In this document: piece after piece, positions 27,316-36,464 of the stretch
Numbering within the stretch: position 1 is the first letter of the stretch
How the letters are laid out: each line of letters starts with the position of its first letter
DNA from: Adhaeribacter radiodurans
GTDB taxonomy: Bacteria; Bacteroidota; Bacteroidia; Cytophagales; Hymenobacteraceae
Assembly: GCF_014075995.1 (NCBI RefSeq)
Contig: NZ_CP055153.1
Span: 1,178,001-1,242,000, forward strand
Length of the DNA: 64,000 nt
Direction of reading: 5' to 3'
Notes under the pieces: generated by a model
The model's database searches: none
Told to the model about the DNA's origin: nothing
The model's input: the letters and a program-made list of their open reading frames with translations, nothing else
Made by a program: the position numbers and the translations under genes

Positions 27316-28596
27316 TCAGTTTTCTGCCATTAAAGTAAGCATGCCCGAAACTACCTGGTAAATTTGCGCTAGTTGCGCATTGGTAGTACAGTAAGGCGGC
27401 ATCACGTAGATAATATTACCCAGCGGACGTAAGATAACCTGGTTGTCCAGGGCAAATTGATACAATTTTTGGCGGATGTTGTTAAAGTACGAAGTTTCCC
27501 CGGCGTTAAATTCAAGAGCTAATACAGTCCCTAATTGCCGGCATTCTTTTAGGATTGGGTGATGGGCAATTTGAGCCCGAAATTGTTCGTGTTGCTGGCA
27601 AATTCTTTTAATATTATTCTGGCAAGAATCTTCCACAAATAAATCCAGGCTGGCCAGGGCAGTGGCACAAGCAATGGGATTGGCCGTAAAAGAATGACCG
27701 TGAAAAAATGTTTTGCCTGGATTATCGCTTAAAAAAGCTTCGTAAATAGCCGCAGTGCAACTGGTTACACCCAGAGCCATCACCCCCCCGGTTAAACCTT
27801 TGGAAAAGCACATGATATCCGGCTTATTTTTTAAATAATCAGTGGCAAAGTTTCTTCCGGTTCTTCCAAAACCAGTCATAACTTCATCGGCAATGGTAAT
27901 TACGTTATGCTTTTGGCAAATTTCCAGCAGTTCATCCAAAATAGCCGGTTGGTACATGACCATGCCGGCGGTACCGAGCAATAACGGCTCGAAGATAAAG
28001 GCCGCTACAGCGTTATTTTTTAAAATTTCTTCAATCTGCGATAATACCAGTTGTTCTTTGCCCACTACAGGCACATCCAGAAAATCAACTTCGAATAAAT
28101 ACTGCACAAAGGGCTGGGTAAACGCACTGCGGCTACTTACCGACATTGCCCCAAAAGTATCGCCGTGGTACGAATCCCGGAAAGCAATAATTCTGCGTTT
28201 GGGCGTGCCCGCATTCTCCCAGTATTGAATTGCCATTTTTAAAGCTACTTCTACGGCCGTAGAACCGTTATCGGAATAAAAAATCCGCCTTTGGTTTTGG
28301 GGCAGAATGGTCAGTAATTTTTCGGCTAATTCAACGGCGGGTTGGTGCGTAAATCCGGCAAATATAACGTGGTCCAGGGTTTTAACCTGCTGCGCTATTT
28401 TTTCGGCGATGTAAGGGTGGGAGTGGCCGTGAATATTCACCCACCACGACGATACGGCATCCAGGTAAACGTCGCCGGACTCAGCGTATAATAAACTGCC
28501 TTCGCCGCGCACAATGCCAATGGGCAAAGCGGCGGTTTGCATTTGGGTATAGGGGTGCCAGATAATTTCGCGGTCGCGGGTTGCTAAATTCTTCAT
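27316..28596 (-). CDS. bioA: Adenosylmethionine-8-amino-7-oxononanoate aminotransferase
   Basis: The protein has 426 residues from ATG 28596, which overlaps the bioD stop as ATGA; an ATG at 28611 would add five residues. This PLP enzyme makes 7,8-diaminopelargonate using SAM as amino donor. Typical stretches are IIWHPYTQMQ at the start, SSWWVNIHGHSHPYI, FYSDNGSTAVEVALKMAIQYW, RDSYHGDTFGAMSVS, VITIADEVMTGFGRTG and the PLP lysine in MCFSKGLTGG. FHGHSFTANPIACA near the C terminus fits. It is co-translated with its neighbours. Confidence 0.96.
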   Translation of the reverse strand: MKNLATRDREIIWHPYTQMQTAALPIGIVRGEGSLLYAESGDVYLDAVSSWWVNIHGHSHPYIAEKIAQQVKTLDHVIFAGFTHQPAVELAEKLLTILPQNQRRIFYSDNGSTAVEVALKMAIQYWENAGTPKRRIIAFRDSYHGDTFGAMSVSSRSAFTQPFVQYLFEVDFLDVPVVGKEQLVLSQIEEILKNNAVAAFIFEPLLLGTAGMVMYQPAILDELLEICQKHNVITIADEVMTGFGRTGRNFATDYLKNKPDIMCFSKGLTGGVMALGVTSCTAAIYEAFLSDNPGKTFFHGHSFTANPIACATALASLDLFVEDSCQNNIKRICQQHEQFRAQIAHHPILKECRQLGTVLALEFNAGETSYFNNIRQKLYQFALDNQVILRPLGNIIYVMPPYCTTNAQLAQIYQVVSGMLTLMAEN

Positions 28597-29207
28597 AAAT
28601 TTGGTCGCCATTGGGCAGCATAATGCTGTACCATGGCAAGGTTTATTTCGGTTTCCGGCAGCAATGCGCCTAACTTGGGTACTCTGGTGTACTGCGTAAT
28701 ATAATCTTCGGAAGAAGGTGTAGGAGGACCGTTAAAGATGATGCCCTTAATAGGAATCTGACGCTGCTGCAAGCAAAGAATAGAAAGTAAAGTATGGTTA
28801 ATGCTGCCCAGGTAATTTTGTGAAACCAGAATTACTTCGGCCTGCAGTTGGGCAATTAAATCAATAATTAAAAATTCAGCGGTTAAAGGCACCAGCAATC
28901 CGCCGGCTCCTTCAATTACTAAATGGTTTGTAGCTTCCGGTAAAATAAATTTATCAGGGTTTATTTCGATGTTCTCGGCGGCGGCGGCCAGGTGCGGCGA
29001 AGCCGGCATGTGAAACCGGTATGCTTCCGGATAGAAACAGGATTGTGCATTAGAAACCAGTTCTTTTACCCGGTCAGTGTCCGTAAATTCTAAATTTCCG
29101 GCTTGTACAGGTTTCCAATAATCGGCTTGTAAGGCTTCGGTTAAAATGGCGGCTACCAAGGTTTTACCTACATCGGTGCCAATACCGGTTACAAATATTT
29201 TTTTCAA
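28593..29207 (-). CDS. bioD: Dethiobiotin synthetase
   Basis: The protein has 204 residues and closes the ureido ring of dethiobiotin with ATP and CO2. The P-loop is at the N terminus (FVTGIGTDVGKTLVAAIL). DYWKPVQAG supplies the substrate Lys. VIEGAGGLLVPL is the conserved active-site loop, and VSQNYLGSINHTLLS follows. It overlaps bioF by four bases upstream (ATGA, 29204-29207) and bioA by four bases downstream, which points to one translationally coupled operon. Confidence 0.96.
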   Translation of the reverse strand: MKKIFVTGIGTDVGKTLVAAILTEALQADYWKPVQAGNLEFTDTDRVKELVSNAQSCFYPEAYRFHMPASPHLAAAAENIEINPDKFILPEATNHLVIEGAGGLLVPLTAEFLIIDLIAQLQAEVILVSQNYLGSINHTLLSILCLQQRQIPIKGIIFNGPPTPSSEDYITQYTRVPKLGALLPETEINLAMVQHYAAQWRPNL

Positions 29208-30331
29208 AAATTTAAAAATTCAGTGTGTTGTAATAACAAATCTACTTCTTCCTGGGAGTTATAAGCGTGAACTATGATACGCAATCGTTCTTTACCGGCG
29301 GGTACCGTCGGACTGAAAACCGGTCGTACATCCACATTTGCCTCTTGTAATTGCGCACTTACTTTTTGGAGTTGCGCTACATCATTACTGAAAATACAAT
29401 TAATTGGACCCGGATTTTTTAAAAAAAGTCCCATAGCCGCTTCTAATTTCTGGTTCAGGTACCCGGAAAGTTGCATCACATGTTGCCGCTCAGCCTGGAG
29501 CGAGGGTAAAAAGCTGTAAGCCGTTTTAATAGCTAATATATTATGCAGCGGTAAGGCCGTACTGTAAATAAAAGGGCGGCTAAAGTTAATGAGGTACTCG
29601 CGTAAGTTAGTAGAACCCACAACTGCGGCGCCATGGCTGCCAATGGCTTTGCCAAAGGTCATGATGCGGGCAAATACTTTGTTTACTAGATTTTGTTCTA
29701 CCACCAAGCCTTCCCCATTTGGCCCGAATAAACCGTTGGAATGCGCTTCGTCTACGATTAGGTAGGCGCCTTGTTCTTCGCAAAAAGCAGCGAGTTCAGG
29801 TAAGGGAGCCTGGTCGCCGTCCATGGAATAAATAGATTCTACGGCAACGTAGACATTTCCCGCGGCGTGCTTCCATTTGCGGCTTAAATCTTCCAGGGAA
29901 TTGTGCTTAAAAGAATACGCCTTCGCTAAATTCAACCGGATACCTTCTTTAATGGATGCATGGCTGACTTCGTCGTAAAATATGGTATCGCCCCGTTGCG
30001 GCACCGCCGAAAAAATGCCCAGATTAGCTACATACCCCGAATTAAATAACAGTGCCGCTTCGGCCTGGTGAAAAGTAGCCAGTTGCGCTTCGAGCAGTTC
30101 GTATACGGGATGGTTGCCAGATAAAAGCCGGGAACCGGTAGCGCCCATTAAGTAATCCGAAAATTGTTCAACTTCCCGGGCCACTAATTTTTTTAAAGCT
30201 GTAGACCGGGCTAAGCCTAAATAATCATTCGAGCAAAAATCAATCTTCACCTGGCTGGTTTTAAGACGACGGTAAGTGCCTTGAAACTGCCGGTTATTTA
30301 ATTTTTGCTGTAAGTTATGCGGGAATTGCAT
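29204..30331 (-). CDS. bioF: 8-amino-7-oxononanoate synthase
   Basis: The protein has 375 residues, an alpha-oxoamine synthase that condenses pimeloyl thioester and alanine. Conserved features are FCSNDYLGLA, GATGSRLLSGNHPVYELLE, FYDEVSHASIKEGI, VDEAHSNGLFGPNGEG and the PLP lysine Lys228 in TFGKAIGSHGAAVVG. Close relatives include 2-amino-3-ketobutyrate ligase, but the operon context fixes the assignment. Its start is 3 bases after the bioB stop, and its end overlaps the bioD start. Confidence 0.96.
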   Translation of the reverse strand: MQFPHNLQQKLNNRQFQGTYRRLKTSQVKIDFCSNDYLGLARSTALKKLVAREVEQFSDYLMGATGSRLLSGNHPVYELLEAQLATFHQAEAALLFNSGYVANLGIFSAVPQRGDTIFYDEVSHASIKEGIRLNLAKAYSFKHNSLEDLSRKWKHAAGNVYVAVESIYSMDGDQAPLPELAAFCEEQGAYLIVDEAHSNGLFGPNGEGLVVEQNLVNKVFARIMTFGKAIGSHGAAVVGSTNLREYLINFSRPFIYSTALPLHNILAIKTAYSFLPSLQAERQHVMQLSGYLNQKLEAAMGLFLKNPGPINCIFSNDVAQLQKVSAQLQEANVDVRPVFSPTVPAGKERLRIIVHAYNSQEEVDLLLQHTEFLNF

Positions 30332-30334
30332 GGC

Positions 30335-31327
30335 TTAATTAGCCGGTTCCAACGCATTTTTAAAAGCCTTACGCGGCTCTAAACCGAGTAGCTCAAACAT
30401 GGCCAGGTCTTCGTTAAAGTCTGGGTTAGGCGTAGTAAGTAGTTTTTCGCCGGAGAAAATTGAATTAACTCCCGCCAAAAAGCACAGGGCTTGTTCGGTA
30501 ACGCTCATGGTATTGCGGCCCGCTGATAAGCGCACCATGGCTTTGGGCATGGTTATGCGAGCCGTAGCTATCATCCGGATCATATCCCAGACAGATACCC
30601 GGGGTTGATTCTCTAGTGGTGTACCAGCAACCGGAACTAAAGCATTTACCGGCACTGATTCAGGATGCTCGGGCATGGTAGCCAATACGTGCAGCATTTC
30701 AATGCGGTCTTCGGTAGTTTCGCCTAGGCCAATTATGCCACCGCTACACACCGAAATACCGGCTTTGCGCACGTGATCAATGGTATTTAAGCGGTCTTCG
30801 TATTTACGGGTAGTAATAATATTACTATAATGGTCGCCGGACGTATCCAGGTTATGGTTGTAGGCGTATAAACCGGCTTGTTTTAAGCGCTCGGCCTGGT
30901 ACTCATTTACCATGCCTAAGGTGCAGCATACTTCTAAGCCCATGTCGTTTACCTGGGTAACCATGCCTAATACGCGGTCAAAATCGCGGTTATCGCGCAC
31001 TTCACGCCAGGCAGCTCCCATACAGAAACGGGTAGAACCGGCATTTTTAGCGCGGGTAGCCGCTTCCAGTACTTCTTCGTCTTTTAACAAGCCATGGGCT
31101 TTTACGCCGGTTTGGTAGCGGGCCGCCTGCGGACAATACGCGCAATCTTCGGGACAGCCCCCGGTTTTTACCGAAAGTAAGGTACAAACCTGCACTTCAC
31201 TACCTGTTTGGTGCTGGCGGTGTACATTCGCGGCTTCTACTATAAGTTCGAGTAACGGTTTGTTATAAATTCCCCGAATCTCTTCAATCTCCCAATCGGT
31301 GCGGATGCTGTAATTTGTGTTGGACAT
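30335..31327 (-). CDS. bioB: Biotin synthase
   Basis: The protein has about 330 residues from ATG 31327; an ATG at 31339 would add four. This radical-SAM enzyme inserts sulfur into dethiobiotin. The 4Fe-4S motif is exact ([16 protein letters not shown]). Other motifs are [50 protein letters not shown]-like and [19 protein letters not shown], which hold the second-cluster ligands. It is the first gene of the biotin operon. I saw no clear BirA- or BioQ-type operator in the 31328-31583 leader. Confidence 0.97.
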   Translation of the reverse strand: MSNTNYSIRTDWEIEEIRGIYNKPLLELIVEAANVHRQHQTGSEVQVCTLLSVKTGGCPEDCAYCPQAARYQTGVKAHGLLKDEEVLEAATRAKNAGSTRFCMGAAWREVRDNRDFDRVLGMVTQVNDMGLEVCCTLGMVNEYQAERLKQAGLYAYNHNLDTSGDHYSNIITTRKYEDRLNTIDHVRKAGISVCSGGIIGLGETTEDRIEMLHVLATMPEHPESVPVNALVPVAGTPLENQPRVSVWDMIRMIATARITMPKAMVRLSAGRNTMSVTEQALCFLAGVNSIFSGEKLLTTPNPDFNEDLAMFELLGLEPRKAFKNALEPAN

Positions 31328-31583
31328 GGCCTGTAACATTAATATTTCGAAAGTAAAGAAGAATTTACTATTTTAAAAAATTACTATAACAATGGAATTG
31401 CCGTTTTTTCTTTAACTATCAGGTTCTGAAAATCTAAAAATATGGTAGTTATCCCCGTGTTTTTAAATTTTTTAATTTTTTATGTGCCCGGCGCAAGTTC
31501 TACTCCACTAAGACTTGTCCCAAAAAAGGAGCTTTGTTCGAAAAGTCAGATAAATAAATTCTGAGCTAGAAAGAGGTAGCGGT

Positions 31584-31623
31584 ATAAAATAAAGAGCGGC
31601 TGATGAAGATGATCAGCCGCTCT
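31584..31623 (-). terminator. Terminator after murA
   Basis: AGAGCGGCTGAT and ATCAGCCGCTCT form a perfect 12-bp stem with a seven-base loop; on the minus strand a T-rich tail follows. It separates murA from the biotin operon. Confidence 0.85.
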
Positions 31624-31650
31624 CTGTTTAAAAATTTAAAAATTTTAACA

Positions 31651-32958
31651 CTACAATCGTCTGATATCGGCACCAATGGCGTTTAAACGTTTATCAATGT
31701 ATTGGTAGCCGCGGTCAATTTGCTCTACGTTCTCAATTACACTTTTACCTTCTGCGGATAAAGCCGCGATGAGTAAAGCGACACCGGCCCGGATATCCGG
31801 CGACGTCATGTTAATGCCGCGGAGCGAAACTTTACGGTTGTGGCCGATAACGGTAGCCCGGTGCGGATCGCATAAAATAATCTGGGCGCCCATATCGATT
31901 AACTTGTCCACGAAAAATAAGCGGCTCTCGAACATTTTCTGGTGGATGAGTACCGTGCCTTTCGCCTGGGTAGCTGTAACCAAAGCCACACTAATCAAGT
32001 CGGGGGTAAAACCGGGCCAGATGGCATCCGCAATGGTTAATATACTGCCGTCGATGTAGGTGTCTATTTCGTAAGAATCCTGCGCCGGAATGTAGATGTC
32101 ATCGCCCCGGAACTCCATTTGAATTCCTAAACGACGGAAAGTGTCCGGGATAATGCCTAGTTCCTGAATCTGAGCATCTTTTATCGTGATTTCGGAACCC
32201 GTCATACCAGCCAAACCAATAAAAGAACCAATCTCGATCATGTCGGGTAACATGCGGTGTTCGGTGCCTCCCAGTTTTTCAACGCCTTCAATCACGAGTA
32301 AATTAGAGCCAATGCCGTTAATTTTAGCGCCCATGCGCACCAACATCCGGCATAATTGCTGCAAATAAGGTTCGCAAGCGGCATTGTAAATGGTTGTGGT
32401 GCCTTCGGCCAGCACAGCGCCCATTACAATGTTAGCCGTTCCGGTTACCGAAGCCTCATCGAGCAGCATATAAGCGCCCTTTAATTTGTTTGGGGCCGTA
32501 ATCTGGAAGAAAGAGTCCTGAGAGTCGTAATTAAAGGTAGCGCCTAACTTTTTTAAACCATTAAAATGGGTATCCATGGGACGACGGCCGATTTTATCGC
32601 CGCCGGGTTTTGGCAATGCGCATACGCCGAAACGCGCCAGCATGGGACCCATAATCATTACGGAACCCCGCAAAGCGCGGCCTTGGGCCGCATATTGTTC
32701 CGTTTTTAAATAATCCAGGTTAATATCATCGGCAGTAAACGTGTAAGTAGAGGCATCTTTCTTTTCTACTTTTACGCCTAAATCAGCTAAAATCTGGATT
32801 AATTTATTTACATCCCGAATGTCCGGCACATTAGAAATTGTTACGGTTTCGGAGGTAAGTAATACGGCACATAAAATTTGCAAAGCTTCGTTTTTGGCGC
32901 CCTGCGGAATAATTTCTCCTTTTAGTTTATTGCCACCAATTACTTCAAAACAGGCCAT
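31651..32958 (-). CDS. murA: UDP-N-acetylglucosamine 1-carboxyvinyltransferase with Asp at the active-site Cys position
   Basis: The protein has 435 residues and catalyses the first committed step of peptidoglycan synthesis, transfer of enolpyruvate to UDP-GlcNAc. The EPSP-synthase-type inside-out barrel is complete: IPQGAKNEALQILCAVLLT (substrate Lys/Asn), RALRGSVMIMGPMLARFG and PDMIEIGSFIGLAGMTGSE. The loop that carries Cys115 in E. coli reads PKPGGDKIGRRPMDTHF here, so position 121 is Asp. This swap is known in naturally fosfomycin-insensitive MurA enzymes. It is minus-strand and probably monocistronic, with a terminator 28 bases after the stop. Confidence 0.96.
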   Translation of the reverse strand: MACFEVIGGNKLKGEIIPQGAKNEALQILCAVLLTSETVTISNVPDIRDVNKLIQILADLGVKVEKKDASTYTFTADDINLDYLKTEQYAAQGRALRGSVMIMGPMLARFGVCALPKPGGDKIGRRPMDTHFNGLKKLGATFNYDSQDSFFQITAPNKLKGAYMLLDEASVTGTANIVMGAVLAEGTTTIYNAACEPYLQQLCRMLVRMGAKINGIGSNLLVIEGVEKLGGTEHRMLPDMIEIGSFIGLAGMTGSEITIKDAQIQELGIIPDTFRRLGIQMEFRGDDIYIPAQDSYEIDTYIDGSILTIADAIWPGFTPDLISVALVTATQAKGTVLIHQKMFESRLFFVDKLIDMGAQIILCDPHRATVIGHNRKVSLRGINMTSPDIRAGVALLIAALSAEGKSVIENVEQIDRGYQYIDKRLNAIGADIRRL

Positions 32959-32964
32959 TTAAAT

Positions 32965-32999
32965 GAGTTAAGAGTTATGAGTTAAGAGTTATAAGTAAG
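32965..32999. repeat. Heptamer tandem repeat upstream of murA
   Basis: Units GAGTTAA, GAGTTAT, GAGTTAA, GAGTTAT, AAGTAAG run in strict period 7, as two copies of a 14-mer plus one degraded unit. The stretch begins 6 bases from the murA start. Confidence 0.7.
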
Positions 33000-33221
33000 A
33001 TACTTCAGGCAAATTATAGCCTAAAACACGAACCTAAACTATATACAAGTTATGCTAGAAATGGGAATATTAGGTCTTCTGCAAAGTTGACCGGGTAAAT
33101 ACTGCTAATAATAAGCGGTGCCATTGTTTGTGTCTTCACAAACAACTTTAAAAGTCCTCTTTTGCGGAAGTTAGATTTAAAATGATCATCAACAACGAAC
33201 AAGCAACCACAAACAATAAAG

Positions 33222-33878
33222 CTATTGTTGCTTTTTGCGTTGCTGTTGTTTGTTGTCCTGCATCTTCTTCCGGTTATTATTGTTGTTGTTATTGGAAGAA
33301 CTATTTTGATGTGCGGCTTTGGCACTTACCTCGAACAAATTGTTAGCTTCTATTCTGGCCAGATCCATGTTTAATTTACCGCCGGAAAGCTCGCGAATGT
33401 TGTTTAGGATGATTTCGTCGGTGATGGAATCTTTATTATAGGTACGGTAAAGCGTTTTCATGAGCTTGCCTAACGAAATAATAGCGGCATCCTGCTCGTC
33501 TTTGTCTTTTATTTCAATGGCTTTGTTAATTAAGTGCTCCACGTTTTTGCCGTAGTGTTTGTACTTCGGAATATCGCGAGGAATTTCCATGTGCGATGGT
33601 TTATCGTTGAGGTATTCCATGGCGCTTAACGGATACGGGCAATCTACATCCAATTTGCCATCTGACATGACAAACAAATGGTTCCACAGCTTTTGCTGCA
33701 TGTCCTGAATATCCCGGATTGATGGATTAAGTTTCGCCATCAAGTTCACGAGCAATTGCGCGCTGCGGCTGCGTTGCGCCCGATCCTCAATGGATAAGAT
33801 GTAAGAAACGATATTCTGAACATTTCTGCCGTATTCCCGCAGCAGCAGTTCTTGTTTAAAACTGGAATTAGCAATCAT
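33222..33878 (-). CDS. DUF4290 family protein
   Basis: The protein has 218 residues. The N-terminal 180 match the Bacteroidota-specific DUF4290 family as I know it: LLLREYGRNVQNIVSYILSI, LVNLMAKLNPSIRDIQDMQQKLWNHLF, and MEYLNDKPSHMEIPRDIPKYKHYGKNVEHLI. It is helical, without a signal peptide, and its role is unknown. The C terminus is a low-complexity tail of Ser/Asn runs, then Lys/Gln/Arg (KKMQDNKQQQRKKQQ), which looks like an unstructured nucleic-acid- or ribosome-binding extension. In this window it lies between murA and pcrA on the same strand. Confidence 0.88.
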   Translation of the reverse strand: MIANSSFKQELLLREYGRNVQNIVSYILSIEDRAQRSRSAQLLVNLMAKLNPSIRDIQDMQQKLWNHLFVMSDGKLDVDCPYPLSAMEYLNDKPSHMEIPRDIPKYKHYGKNVEHLINKAIEIKDKDEQDAAIISLGKLMKTLYRTYNKDSITDEIILNNIRELSGGKLNMDLARIEANNLFEVSAKAAHQNSSSNNNNNNNRKKMQDNKQQQRKKQQ

Positions 33879-33907
33879 AAGGTAAAGGTAAGAATTTTTT
33901 GGATGTT

Positions 33908-34020
33908 AGATGTTGGATATTAGATATTAGACTTTTTAAATTTTTAACTCCGCACTAGATCTTAGATGCTTTTTTATCTAAATTTTATATCTAAAGTCAA
34001 ACATCCAATATCCAACATCT
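33908..34020. repeat. Heptamer-based 28-bp inverted repeat between DUF4290 and pcrA
   Basis: The left arm (33908-33935) and right arm (33993-34020) match in 25 of 28 bases in inverted orientation with a 57-base centre. Each arm is itself a run of heptamers such as GATGTTG, GATATTA, GATATTA. The right arm ends one base before the pcrA stop codon. Confidence 0.75.
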
Positions 34021-34021
34021 A

Positions 34022-36250
34022 TTATTCGTGTATGCGTAATTTGGCGAAGCTGAGGAGTAAGGTTTTTTCGCCGGCTTCTTCAAACTCAATAATGGCTTTG
34101 GTGCTGTTGCCTTGGGTATCCATTTTAGATACCACCCCGAAACCAAATTTAGGATGTTCTACGCGCATACCCGCTTGTAAGTTGGCAGTATCGCTGGGTA
34201 CAAAATCAGCGGGCGGCACGTAGTTCGTGGCTTTCTTTGCCACAGGTGTAGCCGGAATCAGATTGCTTTTGCGTTTTAAAACTTTATCGAAAACTCCCGG
34301 ACCTTCGCCGTACTGGAAATTTAAAAATCTTGGGTCTATTTCATCAATAAACCGGCTTTTCTCGCAAGCCCGCAAATTGCCCCACTGGTACCGGCTGGTA
34401 GCGTAGGAGAGCGTTAATCTTTTTTCGGCGCGGGTAATAGCTACGTAAAATAACCTGCGTTCCTCTTCTAAATCAGCCCGGGTAGTGAGCATCATCTGGC
34501 TCGGAAATAAGTTTTCTTCCATCCCCACAATGTGCACGTTTCTAAATTCCAAACCTTTAGCCGAGTGAATAGTCATCATGGTTACGTATTCGCTGCCATC
34601 GTCCTGTTGTTTGTCGGCATCGGTAATTAAAGCAATGTCCTGCAAAAAGGCCGACAAGCTTTTGTCTTCTTTTTCCGGGTCATCCACAAATTCTTTAATC
34701 CCGTTGAGCAATTCCTGAATGTTTTCGTAGCGGGCCAGACCTTCAATAGATTTATCGGCGTACAGCTCTTCTACGATGCCGGATTGTTTGGCAATGTGCT
34801 TGGCTACCTCAAAGGCATCCTGGTGCTCGGCCATAATGGCGAAGCTCTTAATCTTGGTGGCAAAATCTTCGATGGGAGCGGCTACCCGACCGGTTAAAAA
34901 GCTCTTCGCGTTGCTAACCACTTCCCAAATGGTATGATTAGTCTCGTTGGCCGAAACAATGATTTTCTCGATGGTAGTATCGCCAATGCCGCGTTTGGGA
35001 TAGTTAATTACGCGACGCAAGGCTTGCTCATCGTTAGGATTAACCGTAAGGCGGAGGTAGGCAATTAAGTCTTTAATTTCTTTACGCTGGTAGAACGATA
35101 ATCCCCCGATAATGCGATACTTTATGTTCATTTTGCGCAACGCTTCTTCCATGGCCCGGCTTTGGGCATTGGTGCGGTACAAAATCGCAAAATCTTCGTA
35201 AGATAAGTGGTTGTTCATCTTCTCCTCGAAAATGGCATTCGCTACTAATTTGCCTTCTTCGTTGTCGGAGTTGGCTTTTAATACTTCAATCAGCGGACCT
35301 TCTTCGTTGTCGGTGAAAACATCTTTACGAAGCTGGGCTTTGTTGTTTTTAATAACTGAATTAGCCGCGTATACAATGTTTTTGGTAGACCGGTAATTTT
35401 GCTCCAGTTTAAATACCTCCAGTTCCGGATAATCGCGTTCGTAATTTAAAATATTCTGAATATCGGCTCCCCGGAAGGCGTAAATACTTTGGGCATCGTC
35501 GCCTACTACACAAATATTGCGGTTTTTGGCGGCCAGTTTGCGGGTTATCAGGTACTGCGAGTAGTTGGTGTCCTGGTACTCATCTACCATCACGTATTTA
35601 AAAATATTCTGGTATTTATTCAGGGCGTCTACATGGTCTTTGAACAACACGTTGGTGTTAAACAACAAATCGTCGAAATCCATGGCACCGGCCTTAAAGC
35701 AGCGACTTTGGTAAGCCTGGTAAATTTCACCGATTTTTGGTCGCATGGCGGCTTCGTCGTCGGCCTGAATGGTAGCATCCTGGCGGTATTGCGCTACGGT
35801 AATTAGCTTGTTTTTAGCGGCCGAAATCCGTCCCAGTACCATCCCCGGTTTATACAGTTTTTCGTCGAGGTTCATTTCTTTTACGATGTTCCGGATCAGG
35901 GTTTTAGAATCGTCGGTATCGTAAATGGTAAAGTTGCTGGGGTAACCAATTTTAGGCGCTTCGGACCGCAGAATTTTCGCAAACACCGAGTGGAACGTGC
36001 CCATCCAGATGTTTTTGGCTTCGTTGCCAATAACTTTCTCAATCCGGTGCCGCATTTCTTTGGCGGCTTTGTTGGTAAAAGTTAACGATAAAATATTAAA
36101 AGGATCTACGCCTTTACTGATTAAGTGAGCAATCCGGTAGGTTAATACCCGGGTTTTGCCGGAACCAGCGCCGGCTATAATCATTACCGGCCCGTCGGTG
36201 TGCAGTACGGCGGCTCTTTGTGATTCGTTTAGTAATTTCAGGTAATCCAT
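34022..36250 (-). CDS. pcrA: ATP-dependent DNA helicase, UvrD/PcrA type
   Basis: The protein has 742 residues, a superfamily 1A 3'-5' helicase. Motifs in order are the Q motif LNESQRAAV, Walker A GAGSGKT (27-33), TFTNKAAKEM, the Walker B region MVDEYQDTN, VVGDDAQSIYAFRGA (motif III), LEQNYRST (IV), VTMMTIHSAKGLEF (V) and FYVAITRAEKRLTLSYA (VI). The C-terminal 50 residues (MRVEHPKFGFGVVSKMDTQG) form the tudor-like domain of PcrA that contacts RNA polymerase. This identifies it as PcrA/UvrD rather than Rep or AddA. It acts in repair and replication-conflict resolution. Confidence 0.95.
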   Translation of the reverse strand: MDYLKLLNESQRAAVLHTDGPVMIIAGAGSGKTRVLTYRIAHLISKGVDPFNILSLTFTNKAAKEMRHRIEKVIGNEAKNIWMGTFHSVFAKILRSEAPKIGYPSNFTIYDTDDSKTLIRNIVKEMNLDEKLYKPGMVLGRISAAKNKLITVAQYRQDATIQADDEAAMRPKIGEIYQAYQSRCFKAGAMDFDDLLFNTNVLFKDHVDALNKYQNIFKYVMVDEYQDTNYSQYLITRKLAAKNRNICVVGDDAQSIYAFRGADIQNILNYERDYPELEVFKLEQNYRSTKNIVYAANSVIKNNKAQLRKDVFTDNEEGPLIEVLKANSDNEEGKLVANAIFEEKMNNHLSYEDFAILYRTNAQSRAMEEALRKMNIKYRIIGGLSFYQRKEIKDLIAYLRLTVNPNDEQALRRVINYPKRGIGDTTIEKIIVSANETNHTIWEVVSNAKSFLTGRVAAPIEDFATKIKSFAIMAEHQDAFEVAKHIAKQSGIVEELYADKSIEGLARYENIQELLNGIKEFVDDPEKEDKSLSAFLQDIALITDADKQQDDGSEYVTMMTIHSAKGLEFRNVHIVGMEENLFPSQMMLTTRADLEEERRLFYVAITRAEKRLTLSYATSRYQWGNLRACEKSRFIDEIDPRFLNFQYGEGPGVFDKVLKRKSNLIPATPVAKKATNYVPPADFVPSDTANLQAGMRVEHPKFGFGVVSKMDTQGNSTKAIIEFEEAGEKTLLLSFAKLRIHE

Positions 36251-36398
36251 TCGCTTCAGGGCTGTCTGGGAAATAGCTTGGCAAGTTAAAAAAAATATGT
36301 GGTACTCTCTCTTATTCTAACACGCAAACTACCTGGTTCAGTTTCTTAAAATTTCTATCTAATCACTTCTGAAAATAAAATTTACTAAAAATTTTATA

Positions 36399-36417
36399 TT
36401 TACTAAAATTCAGTAAA
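36399..36417. promoter_or_regulatory. Candidate BlaI autoregulatory operator
   Basis: TTTACTAAAATTCAGTAAA is a near-perfect palindrome (8 of 9 paired positions around one base) 47 bases before the blaI start. A further half-site, TTTACTAAAA, sits at 36381-36390. It resembles TACTA-n-TAGTA type BlaI-family operators; binding is inferred. Confidence 0.6.
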
Positions 36418-36464
36418 ATCACGAACTATTCGTAGTATTTGGAAGTAAAATTATAAGCAACTAT

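Noticed and set aside
33050-33325. Minus-strand 91-residue frame (MPKPHIKIVLPIT...)
   Set aside because: It overlaps the C-terminal low-complexity part of the DUF4290 gene in another frame, and its composition looks like antisense reading of Asn/Lys-rich code.
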